The notes under the pieces: model-generated | Databases searched by the model: none | What the model saw: only the letters and a program-made list of their open reading frames with translations | Told to the model about the DNA's origin: nothing | Shown: piece after piece, positions 49,973-56,606 of the stretch | Position numbering within the stretch: the stretch's first letter is position 1 | Layout of the letters: each line of letters opens with the position of its first letter | Translations under genes and position numbers: made by a program | IMG/VR virus record: IMGVR_UViG_3300048839_001709 | Location: 1 to 64,000 of that record | Strand: one strand, 5' to 3' | DNA: 64,000 bases | From: a virus

Positions 49973-51076
49973 ATGCGTTTCATAACTGTAGATTCTCCGC
50001 TGAAAATCTCACTTTCCAAGGAGGGCAATCATGAGGTTCGAATAATGCCTGGATACGGATACTTGTTCACCCATTGGATGGCGAACGAGTTGTATGCCAC
50101 GCCATACGGTCGTCACATCATCGGCGACCATCCAATTGAGGAACACTATCGCAAATACGAGGGGCAGGATCTGACCGGTAAATCCCTGCTGCTGTGCCGC
50201 TCCGGTGGCTACGGCGATCTGCTTTTCCTTAGCCCGCTGATTCGCCACCTGAGAAAGAAATACGACTGCAAAATTTCCGTGATCACCGCGCCGCGATACG
50301 CCGAGGTCTTTTTCGACAATCCCGATGTAAACCAGGTGTGGGCGCTGCCATTCCCGACCTTGCAGTTTATCGAGTACGACTACCACCTTCACTTCGAGGG
50401 GACGATCGAGGCGTCCAAGGATGCCCAGGCCCATGCGGTGGATGTTTTCGCCGCCCACGCCGGTGTGGAGTTGGGCATCGGTGAAAAAACGCCGATTTTC
50501 AACGTGGCCGAAAAGTCATGGAAGGCAGCCCGCAATTTTCTGCGAAACGAATTGCAGATCCCCTGGAAGAAAAAAATGGTGGCGATCCAGCCGAAGGCAT
50601 CCGCAATCCTTCGCAGCATTCCGCCGACAAATCTTGCCGCGATCTGCCGGAAGTTGACCGAGAAGGGCATTCTGGTTTTGATGCTGGGCGCAAAAGATGA
50701 TTTTCCGGACGAATGCAAAATGGAAGGCGTGTTCGATCTTTGCGGAGCGATCCCTTCGATTGCCATGTCCGTGGCCGTGCTTTCCCATTGCCATTTGCTG
50801 ATAGCGCCCGATTCGGCCATGACACACTTTGCGGCCGCAATCGGCAAACCGACCATCGCCCTGTACGGACCTTTCCCCGGCGAGATCCGAACGAAGTATT
50901 ATCCTCGATGCGTGACCATCGAGCCGCCGGCCGAATCCTGCGACAAGATGCCCTGCATGATCCACAGCCAGGCGCCATGCCCCGCAGCCCAAAAGAATGG
51001 CGATTGCTACTCCCCATGCCTCGCCGCGATTGGCCCCGACCGGATAGCAAACCTTGCAATGGAGATGCTACCCTGA
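49973..51076 (+). CDS. Glycosyltransferase family 9 (heptosyltransferase-like)
   Basis: 367 residues from ATG 49973; a shorter start at 50045 is possible. GT-B fold: N-terminal SLLLCRSGGYGDLLFLSPLIRHLRKKY, C-terminal VAIQPKASAILRSIPP and HLLIAPDSAMTHFAAAIGKPTIALYGPF, the nucleotide-sugar site of heptosyltransferases. A Cys-rich end (CDKMPCMIHSQAPCPA ... GDCYSPC) is also usual. Last gene before attP, with its own duplicated late promoter. Confidence 0.85.
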   Translation: MRFITVDSPLKISLSKEGNHEVRIMPGYGYLFTHWMANELYATPYGRHIIGDHPIEEHYRKYEGQDLTGKSLLLCRSGGYGDLLFLSPLIRHLRKKYDCKISVITAPRYAEVFFDNPDVNQVWALPFPTLQFIEYDYHLHFEGTIEASKDAQAHAVDVFAAHAGVELGIGEKTPIFNVAEKSWKAARNFLRNELQIPWKKKMVAIQPKASAILRSIPPTNLAAICRKLTEKGILVLMLGAKDDFPDECKMEGVFDLCGAIPSIAMSVAVLSHCHLLIAPDSAMTHFAAAIGKPTIALYGPFPGEIRTKYYPRCVTIEPPAESCDKMPCMIHSQAPCPAAQKNGDCYSPCLAAIGPDRIANLAMEMLP

Positions 51077-51199
51077 TTTGCAGACCTTTTCGGGCCGAAA
51101 CCCGTTGACAACATATTGACAACGAAATACTATAAAAAGGCATTATTTTGAATTATTCTTGAAAAATAGACGATGAAGATAATAGGGCGAATAAAAGAA

Positions 51200-51232
51200 A
51201 AGCCCCAAAAATCTCAATGATTTACGGGGCTT
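51200..51232 (-). terminator. tRNA terminator carried on attP
   Basis: Read on the minus strand it starts AAGCCCC, has an inner AAATC/GATTT stem, closes with GGGGCTT and is followed by TTCTTTTATT. A good rho-independent terminator placed 9 bp after the tRNA end, as expected for the host gene whose 3' end the phage replaces. Confidence 0.75.
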
Positions 51233-51240
51233 CCGGTTGA

Positions 51241-51282
51241 CGCGCCAGGCAGGAGTCGAACCTGCGACACACGGATTCGTAG
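51241..51282 (-). tRNA. Partial tRNA-Arg(ACG), 3' portion only (attP core)
   Basis: On the minus strand: anticodon loop CTACGAA (51282-51276, anticodon ACG), then the variable loop and the T arm GCAGG-TTCGACT-CCTGC (51265-51249). The 3' acceptor strand CTGGCGC and G discriminator follow. CCA is not encoded. No D arm or 5' acceptor strand is found upstream, so this is not a working tRNA but the sequence that restores the host tRNA-Arg gene on integration. Confidence 0.8.
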
Positions 51283-51324
51283 ACCGGCCTGAAAAGCGGT
51301 AAAGCACTGGTAATAAAAGGCATT

Positions 51325-52401
51325 TTATTTTTCATTCAATACCGAGTTGACAATATGTTGACAATCGGGCAGCGAATTGACGATCCGAATCAGGTCTTGA
51401 TCGTTCACCCGCGCATACCTTTCCTGTACCGTGGAAGCGAAGGCCAAATCGCGTCCGTGGCCAAGTAAAATCTTGCGGTAGATTTCATCCACGCCGGCGC
51501 GTAGCAATTCGGTTTGGAACGAAGCCCGCAAATCGTGCATCCTGAATTTGATTCCCGATTCCTTTTGCGCCAGGCGAATGGCCGAGTTGATTCTGGTGAT
51601 CGTCTTTTTGCGATAGACGATGATTGGCCCCTTCGTTTTACGTTCGCCGAATGCCGGCCACAGTCCTTCGCGGATCGGCACACGCCCGACCTTCTTTTTA
51701 CTCGCGGCCTGTTCCTTGTTCGGGTAAATAATTCCATCCTCGGTGATCTGCGACCAATCCAGGGCCAACACCGCGGCATGGCGCAAACCGGTAAATCGCG
51801 CAATCAGAAAAGCACGGCGAACATGCTCCTCGCGTCCTTGGCAAATGGCCAGCAAATCGTCGTCGGTGATTTCCCGCTGAATCACGTTTCGCTCCGGGAG
51901 CCTTTTGATAAACGTGCAGGGGTTGTGCGGCGGGACAAGTTTTCCGGTTCGATTACCAAAATTATACACGGCGGAAAGCAAGGCAAGTTCGCGGTTCACC
52001 GTCGCCGGTTGAATTACCTTGCCGTGTTTGTTCTTTTCCTTGGCCCGCCGATGCTGATACCGCGCCACATGCTCCAACGTGATTGCCTGCGCCGGTATTG
52101 CGCCGAAAAAATCGAGAAGGTGTGCGGATCGGCTTTCGTCGTCCTTCCATGATTTTTTCGTTTTTTCGCTGTATTTCAGGTAGTCGGCAATCAGATCCTT
52201 GAAAAGAGAATCCTTGGAGCGGCGTCCCAGATACATTTCCTCGTACAGATCCTCGCGCATTTGGCGCTCGATCGCATCGGCCATGCCCTTGGGACAATAA
52301 ACCACGCGGCGCTTGCGGCGGGTCTGTTCGTCCTTGGTCACGCAGACATCCACCTGCCAGCCCTTGGTTCCGTCTTTTCCTTTGTATCGTCGAATCGGCA
52401 T
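51325..52401 (-). CDS. int: Tyrosine integrase
   Basis: 358 residues. N-terminal arm-binding and core-binding parts (YLKYSEKTKKSWKDDESRSAHLLDFF). The catalytic domain has TGLRHAAVLALDW (Arg), HDLRASFQTELL (His, Arg), LLGHGRDLAFASTVQERYARV (His and nucleophile Tyr). It ends beside attP, and the last codons overlap one of the arm-type repeats. Transcribed with the nuclease gene 11 bp upstream. Confidence 0.92.
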   Translation of the reverse strand: MPIRRYKGKDGTKGWQVDVCVTKDEQTRRKRRVVYCPKGMADAIERQMREDLYEEMYLGRRSKDSLFKDLIADYLKYSEKTKKSWKDDESRSAHLLDFFGAIPAQAITLEHVARYQHRRAKEKNKHGKVIQPATVNRELALLSAVYNFGNRTGKLVPPHNPCTFIKRLPERNVIQREITDDDLLAICQGREEHVRRAFLIARFTGLRHAAVLALDWSQITEDGIIYPNKEQAASKKKVGRVPIREGLWPAFGERKTKGPIIVYRKKTITRINSAIRLAQKESGIKFRMHDLRASFQTELLRAGVDEIYRKILLGHGRDLAFASTVQERYARVNDQDLIRIVNSLPDCQHIVNSVLNEK

Positions 52402-52412
52402 TGTCGTTTTTC

Positions 52413-52868
52413 TTACCTGTTTTCTTCCGCTTTCTGATACCGTTTCATCAATTCCGGGTCGAAGGCAAAATGCAGCAGGGCTTTGGCGTGGCCCTCGGCG
52501 ATCATCGTTTCTGCGAAAAACGAACCATCGGGCAGAATCACATGAGCCAGCAGGCGCCGGTATCGGTCGCGGTGTCCGATGCCGATGTTGGCCGGATCGA
52601 GGCGCAAAAATATTTTTTTTCCGTCCAACAATTCGCGGGCGCGGGCCGTGGCTTCGATGGCTCCGGACTCCGGTTTTCGGTCACGCTTTCCCATTTCCGG
52701 AGAATCCATGCCGATGATCCGCACATTTTCATCGATGCCGGATTCGGCCAGGCGCACATGGATCGTATCGCCGTCCACCACATGGGTTACCGTGGCGGAA
52801 AGATCGCCGGCCGCAACGGGTAGGGCGAGGAAAATGAAAAAAAGAATGATTGATATTTTATTCATCAC
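52413..52868 (-). CDS. Secreted thermonuclease (SNase-like)
   Basis: 151 residues. Signal peptide MNKISIILFFIFLALPVAAG. SNase core: VTHVVDGDTIHVRL, ENVRIIGMDSPEMGK, ARARELLDGKKIFLRL and DRYRRLLAHVIL, with Asp, Arg, Asp, Glu and Arg at catalytic places. The product would act in the periplasm or outside. It sits in the lysogeny region upstream of int, so it may be expressed from the prophage, perhaps degrading incoming DNA. Confidence 0.88.
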   Translation of the reverse strand: MMNKISIILFFIFLALPVAAGDLSATVTHVVDGDTIHVRLAESGIDENVRIIGMDSPEMGKRDRKPESGAIEATARARELLDGKKIFLRLDPANIGIGHRDRYRRLLAHVILPDGSFFAETMIAEGHAKALLHFAFDPELMKRYQKAEENR

Positions 52869-52945
52869 CTAAATCGTCATACTCGAAACCAACGCCAGCC
52901 GTCCCAGCGTTGCGAAAATAAGCGCACCGCCGAGCCGGCTTGATT

Positions 52946-53575
52946 TTAGAGCCGGGTTCTCAGTTCCACGGCTCGACCCAACACCTGGTTCCGTTCGATT
53001 TCCAGCGGCGGAAAGTCTCGGTTGTCGAACATCAATATGTAACCACTTCCTAATTTTTTTATCCGCCCCAGCCGATTTTGCATGCGGCCGGCGCTTTTAT
53101 TTGTAGCTGTAGTCAGAACGAGAACGATATCCCCATCATCCCACGCGACCGCAGGGTCGATTACGACGATGCCGTTATCCTGAATTGTTGGTTTCATCGC
53201 GTCGTAACCGGCCATTTTGAGCGCATATGCTCGCGGGCTTGCATGCCCAGCGTCAATTCGTTCCAAAATCATTTCATCATTCTCCCCGTCACGGTATTGC
53301 TCAGCGGTGCGCCAATCGATTACGGGGATTGTGCGAGAACGATCTATCGGGTAGTCGGCATCCGTGCCGAACAACAGCCAGGAAGGGGAAACTCCGGTTG
53401 CGGAGCAGATTTTCTCAATAGAATCACCATCTAATCTGGCAATTCCACGACGAAACCATGATGTGATTGTTGCATGGCTAATTCCAGTAAAATCGGAAAA
53501 TTTACTAATCCGACCATGTTTTTTGCCAAAACGATCAGATATCAATATGTCAATTCTTGTTAATATGTCTGACAT
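52946..53575 (-). CDS. CI-like repressor with S24-type domain lacking catalytic Ser
   Basis: 209 residues. The N-terminal HTH (FSDFTGISHATITSWFRRGIARLDGDSIEKI) is followed by ATGVSPSWLLFGTDA, the usual XRE-repressor hinge. The C-terminal LexA/CI-like domain reads YALKMAGYDAMKPTIQDNGIVVIDP, where GDSMEP is expected; Ser is replaced by Ala, and no clear catalytic Lys is seen. Self-cleavage is therefore unlikely. Its own operator overlaps the start codon. Confidence 0.85.
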   Translation of the reverse strand: MSDILTRIDILISDRFGKKHGRISKFSDFTGISHATITSWFRRGIARLDGDSIEKICSATGVSPSWLLFGTDADYPIDRSRTIPVIDWRTAEQYRDGENDEMILERIDAGHASPRAYALKMAGYDAMKPTIQDNGIVVIDPAVAWDDGDIVLVLTTATNKSAGRMQNRLGRIKKLGSGYILMFDNRDFPPLEIERNQVLGRAVELRTRL

Positions 53576-53603
53576 ATCAGGTATTTATGAGTACCCCCAT
53601 AAA
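53563..53603. promoter_or_regulatory. Operators of the lysogeny switch
   Basis: A perfect palindrome ATATGTC-T-GACATAT (53563-53577) spans the repressor start codon; a further AATATGTC half-site is at 53544. A second inverted repeat, TTTATG-AGTACCCC-CATAAA, lies at 53584-53603. They sit between the repressor and the divergent rightward promoter and are likely repressor sites. Confidence 0.6.
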
Positions 53604-53629
53604 ATTCATGCCTATGCACGAAAAAATAC

Positions 53630-53658
53630 TTGACAACATCGTGCCATTGCATGATACT
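53630..53658 (+). promoter_or_regulatory. Rightward early promoter
   Basis: TTGACA (53630-53635), 17 bp, GATACT (53653-53658), then a leader with GAGGAAACA before the gene at 53699. Divergent to the repressor, like PR of lambdoid phages. Confidence 0.65.
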
Positions 53659-53698
53659 GCCCACAGTCAACGAAACACACGCAACGCACGAGGAAACA

Positions 53699-54103
53699 AT
53701 GAAAGCAAATAGCGAGCCAGAATTGAAGAAGCACATCATCGTTCCGATTTCATGTTTGGCCGGATTGGTCGATTCCGGCGTTATTTCAGCAGCAGAAGCT
53801 CGCGAAAGCGTTTTGTCGCGCACGTTCGCTCCGCTGAGACCGCAGCTTTTACTTGAAGCGCTGCTGACGATTCGCGGCTTGGAAAACGGCGAAGAACTAA
53901 TCGCGCAAATGAAGGCGAACCTGCTCGATCGCATCATCATCGAAGTTCGCCCCGACAATCCCCATAAATACAAAGAGGAAAAAGGACGGTTAATCGACGA
54001 GTTAATTTCCGATGTGACCGGCAAATACGGCCCCGGTTCCGAGATTTTCCAGGAGAGACAAAACATTCTCGTCCATCTCAATGAAGAAGAGAAATCGGAA
54101 TAA
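53699..54103 (+). CDS. First early gene, hypothetical
   Basis: 134 residues, helical (LRPQLLLEALLTIRGLENGEELIAQMKANL). No HTH was seen, so it is probably not a Cro; it may act on the repressor or be a host-directed protein. Its first codons (MKANSEP) are nearly repeated at the start of the gene at 54323 (MKAQSEP). Confidence 0.65.
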   Translation: MKANSEPELKKHIIVPISCLAGLVDSGVISAAEARESVLSRTFAPLRPQLLLEALLTIRGLENGEELIAQMKANLLDRIIIEVRPDNPHKYKEEKGRLIDELISDVTGKYGPGSEIFQERQNILVHLNEEEKSE

Positions 54104-54128
54104 CGATGAAGGCGGCATTCGTCGATCA

Positions 54129-54296
54129 TTACAGTTTCACCACTTCGTATGTTGCCTCGGTTTTTTTTTCGATTATCCGCAAATCTTTTTGCACTTCGTC
54201 AAACGCTTCGTCGAAAGACAACTCCGGTTTGGCGGCAAGTTTCAGGTACACACAGGCCAATACGGCAGCCGAGTCGTCCGAATGAAAGTCAGTCAT
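54129..54296 (-). CDS. Small acidic protein, minus strand (copy A)
   Basis: 55 residues from a minus-strand ATG with AGGAGG at good spacing. Sequence TDFHSDDSAAVLACVYLKLAAKPELSF then an acidic helix. It resembles copy B at 54531: D-x-S-x-x-V-L-A-x-V-Y-L-x-x-x-A-x-P-x-[LI]-x-F-[DE]-E-A. It runs against the early operon. Confidence 0.6.
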   Translation of the reverse strand: MTDFHSDDSAAVLACVYLKLAAKPELSFDEAFDEVQKDLRIIEKKTEATYEVVKL

Positions 54297-54322
54297 TGAT
54301 AACCTCCTGAAAGGGTAGAGAG

Positions 54323-54523
54323 ATGAAAGCACAAAGCGAGCCGAAGCAGAAGCGCGACGGCTTCATTGCCCGGTTTTTCATTCGGGTGATTTCGCGCGGA
54401 ATCGAAAAAGGAATGTGTGCGCACCAGAATAATCTTACGCGCTCGCAAAGAGAATTTTGGAAAAAGCATTGGGAAAATAAAAAGCGAGAAGAAGCCAAGG
54501 CGGCAGAGGAAAATAAGCAATGA
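54323..54523 (+). CDS. Small basic protein
   Basis: 66 residues with AAGGGTAGAGAG upstream. Arg/Lys-rich helical (RFFIRVISRGIEKGMCAHQNN; REFWKKHWENKKREEAKA). It lies between the two minus-strand small genes. The start duplicates that of the first early gene. Confidence 0.6.
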   Translation: MKAQSEPKQKRDGFIARFFIRVISRGIEKGMCAHQNNLTRSQREFWKKHWENKKREEAKAAEENKQ

Positions 54524-54530
54524 AATTGCA

Positions 54531-54719
54531 TCATTCCTCATTCTCGCTTTCATCTTCATCATCGTCCGTTTCGGCGAAAAAACGCTCGGCAATCGCTTTT
54601 TCATTTTTTTCGAACATATCGACGGCTTCTTCAAATTTAATTCCAGGATTAGCCAACATGCACAGATACACCAAGGCAAGTACGTTCAAAGAGCCGTCTT
54701 CCAACGCAGATACTTTCAT
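54531..54719 (-). CDS. Small acidic protein, minus strand (copy B)
   Basis: 62 residues (MKVSALEDGSLNVLALVYLC start), paralogous to copy A. The tail is strongly acidic (AETDDDEDESENEE). The ribosome site is only a run of G. Function unknown; its opposite orientation suggests separate regulation. Confidence 0.5.
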   Translation of the reverse strand: MKVSALEDGSLNVLALVYLCMLANPGIKFEEAVDMFEKNEKAIAERFFAETDDDEDESENEE

Positions 54720-54770
54720 CGCAAACCCCCGAACCAGTTTGTCTTTCAACCCCATCAGAAGGGCCGAATA

Positions 54771-55034
54771 ATGACCGAAATCGACAAAAGCGAACTTACC
54801 ACACAAACCGCACAGGCGGCAACCGCCGTCGATTCCGACGACGATATCGATTTCGTGACCACCGGCGAGGCTGCGGACATTCTGCGGTGCAGCGATCAAT
54901 CGATTCGGCGGTACGTGGAGATGGGTTTGCTGCGCGATTACCGGCACAACCCGAACCGGGGACACCACAAATTGAATCGTGCCGAAGTCGAAAACGCCAG
55001 ACGCAACGGCTTGCCGAAGCTTGGCGCTCGGTAA
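54771..55034 (+). CDS. MerR/excisionase-type HTH protein
   Basis: 87 residues with AAGGGCCGAATA upstream. Residues 28-70, FVTTGEAADILRCSDQSIRRYVEMGLLRDYRHNPNRGHHKL, form a MerR-like winged helix as in excisionases and DNA-binding domain 17 proteins. Could be Xis for the attP integrase or an early regulator. Confidence 0.72.
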   Translation: MTEIDKSELTTQTAQAATAVDSDDDIDFVTTGEAADILRCSDQSIRRYVEMGLLRDYRHNPNRGHHKLNRAEVENARRNGLPKLGAR

Positions 55035-55050
55035 CTGGAGGATGTCGGCA

Positions 55051-55368
55051 ATGAAGAAAGCCGAGAAAAAACGGAAACAGTATCCAGGATGGCTGCCGCG
55101 ATCCTTCGACATGGAAACGGCGCACGAATATTCGGGTTTGCCGCTCGGAACCATCGAACGGCTGATCAAAAGCAACGTGCTGCCGCATCGCCGCACCATG
55201 CCCTTCGCCGCGGATCATTTCACCAGCAACAAAGTAGGGCGGAAAAAGGGCGTGATCATCATCGAGCGGCGCGATCTGGATGCGTATCTCGACAGCTTGC
55301 CGCGAATGGCCGGTAACTTTTCAGTCGATGCCGGGGCGCAGGCAAAAAAAACGGGGACAGGGCAATGA
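55051..55368 (+). CDS. HTH-domain 17-like protein
   Basis: 105 residues. Residues about 17-60 (DMETAHEYSGLPLGTIERLIKSNVLPHRRT) are an excisionase-type HTH, followed by KGVIIIERRDLDAYLDSL, the usual end of such a domain. The two adjacent HTH genes suggest one Xis and one regulator; which is which cannot be told. ATGA overlap with the next gene. Confidence 0.68.
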   Translation: MKKAEKKRKQYPGWLPRSFDMETAHEYSGLPLGTIERLIKSNVLPHRRTMPFAADHFTSNKVGRKKGVIIIERRDLDAYLDSLPRMAGNFSVDAGAQAKKTGTGQ

Positions 55369-55622
55369 AAATCATCGTTTTCACTCTGATCGTTTTCATC
55401 GTTTGCGCGTTTCTGATCGTCAAATTCGATCCATTCACGCGAATTTGCGAGGGGCCGCAAAACGACTACGACATTCGCTGCACGGACGATTTTGTGGAAT
55501 TGGAAGGCATTTACCACGATGCCCGCCTGCTGCAGGTCAACGGCGTCTGGCAGGTGACCACAAACAACGGCCATATCTACTACCTGCCTTTGGCCCACTG
55601 CGCCGTGGGGTACTACGAATGA
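55365..55622 (+). CDS. Small membrane-anchored protein
   Basis: 85 residues. One N-terminal membrane span (IIVFTLIVFIVCAFLIV), then an extracytoplasmic-type domain with three Cys. Overlaps both neighbours. Possibly a superinfection-exclusion type protein; function unknown. Confidence 0.6.
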   Translation: MKIIVFTLIVFIVCAFLIVKFDPFTRICEGPQNDYDIRCTDDFVELEGIYHDARLLQVNGVWQVTTNNGHIYYLPLAHCAVGYYE

Positions 55623-55786
55623 AAAAGCACAAAACCAAGCGGGTGATCCGCATGTTCAGCGGGAAAGCAAAGGATTTCGACAAATTCAAGGCCGATCTGC
55701 TTTCCCGGTACGGCGATCAAACCACAATCGCTGAAATGAGCGAACTGCTGACCCAGGCAAAGGAAAAAACGTGTGCGATTCGATGA
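55619..55786 (+). CDS. Small basic protein
   Basis: 55 residues, ATG in an ATGA overlap. MKKHKTKRVIRMFSGKAKDF, then a helix (QTTIAEMSELLTQAKEKT). Function unknown. Confidence 0.55.
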   Translation: MKKHKTKRVIRMFSGKAKDFDKFKADLLSRYGDQTTIAEMSELLTQAKEKTCAIR

Positions 55787-56129
55787 ACCAGAACATGCCA
55801 AAAACATCGCCGCGCAACTGGCCGGCATGGTCGATCAATCGCGGCTGCTGTGGGAATTGCAGGTCGAGGCACTCCGCGACTGGTGCGAAAGCACCTGGTG
55901 CGAAAACACATTCGATTGCTTTTTCGTCGATTGGCTGGTCGAGGAACTTGCCGACGAAAAACGCCGTGATCTGGAAACGCTGGTCGAGGATTGGCTGTGG
56001 AAAAAACGAATTGATTGCCCGATGTGCGGCGGCGAAAAAACCGTTACCTGCATCGACGAATCAAGGATATCGAGCAATTACGAGCAGCCGGCAGATTACG
56101 ACGCTCCGTGTCCGCTTTGCTGCGGCTGA
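55773..56129 (+). CDS. Zinc-finger hypothetical protein (GTG start)
   Basis: 118 residues, GTG with AAAGGAAAAAAC upstream. A helical, Trp/Glu-rich body (WELQVEALRDWCESTW) and a DnaJ-like zinc pair at the end (CPMCGGEKTVTC ... CPLCCG). The zinc pair shows this is the right frame; an overlapping frame starting at 55771 is rejected. Confidence 0.6.
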   Translation: MRFDEPEHAKNIAAQLAGMVDQSRLLWELQVEALRDWCESTWCENTFDCFFVDWLVEELADEKRRDLETLVEDWLWKKRIDCPMCGGEKTVTCIDESRISSNYEQPADYDAPCPLCCG

Positions 56130-56171
56130 GTAACCAAGAAGTTCGATTCGTTCTTTCAAAACTGAATTTGT

Positions 56172-56381
56172 GGAGACGCCTTCGGTGGGACAAAGGCAGC
56201 CCGAAGAGAAGGGGTAGGCGCTCGGTCGAGCGTATCGACCAAAGCAGACATGACCCTCCATCTTTACTCCGATCCTAAGAGTGGTTGCATGAAAATTGGT
56301 AACGCAATTTGAACATAGATTCCTTCCTGCCAGCCCTCGCCGGACAACTGCCGGTCTTCGGTTCGAATCCGAACGTCTCCA
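56172..56381 (+). ncRNA. tmRNA-like RNA
   Basis: Acceptor GGAGACG (56172-56178) pairs perfectly with CGTCTCC (56374-56380), followed by A. A standard T arm TTCGG-TTCGAAT-CCGAA (56357-56373) abuts it. Between lie a 10-bp P2-like helix (56195-56199 plus 56208-56212 with 56322-56331) and an H-type pseudoknot (CGCTC-GGTC-GAGCG, loop pairing GACC at 56237-56240). After it, GCA at 56244 opens a 22-codon frame to TGA at 56310. This is the tmRNA layout at small size. There is no normal D or anticodon arm. Confidence 0.45.
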
Positions 56382-56397
56382 TAACCCACACGAAAGG

Positions 56398-56506
56398 CGG
56401 CGGTCGGGCGGATCGACGGCGCGAAGCTAGGGATAACCTGCTTTTGTCAGGTTCAGATTGAAACGCTTCGCCGGATTTTTTCACTGAGCCAATCCGCAGA
56501 CCGCCG
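56398..56506 (+). ncRNA. Structured RNA element with internal terminator
   Basis: Nested helices: CGGCGGTC/GACCGCCG (56398-56405 with 56499-56506), GCGGAT/ATCCGC (56408-56413 with 56492-56497), GCGAAGC/GCTTCGC (56421-56427 with 56465-56471) and AACCTG/CAGGTT (56435-56440 with 56448-56453). The third helix is followed by six T (56476-56481), so it can act as terminator while the outer helices need read-through. No known family recognised. Confidence 0.5.
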
Positions 56507-56559
56507 CTGAAGAAACAGATACCGGAGCCGCATGGTGGACCTTCCACCTGCTGAAATTA

Positions 56560-56605
56560 AGGGGCGGCGATGCGCCCATACCCCATGGTTGCCGCCCCTC
56601 TTTTT
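56560..56605 (+). terminator. Strong rho-independent terminator
   Basis: AGGGGCGGC (56560-56568) pairs with GCCGCCCCT (56591-56599), followed by CTTTTT. It ends the RNA locus. Near-identical words beginning AACAGATACCGGAG occur on both sides (56514 and 56609). Confidence 0.8.
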
Positions 56606-56606
56606 G

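Larger units (their letters stand above)
51105..51364. other. attP-like region with arm-type repeats
   Basis: A core identical to a tRNA 3' end plus terminator (51200-51282) is flanked by repeats: TTGACAACATATTGACAA (51105-51122) and TTGACAATATGTTGACAA (51347-51364). AAAAGGCATT also occurs on both sides (51135-51144 and 51315-51324). The layout, core between direct repeats beside the integrase 3' end, is that of a lambda-type attP; the repeats would be arm-type integrase sites (inference). Confidence 0.7.

Noticed and set aside
51074-51092. A further late box (TGATTTGCAGACC)
   Set aside because: It matches only the right half of the consensus, lies on the end of the GT9 gene and has no gene in the same direction behind it.
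51241-51324. Complete tRNA-Arg gene
   Set aside because: Only the part from the anticodon loop to the 3' end exists; the upstream sequence cannot form a D arm or pair with the acceptor strand.
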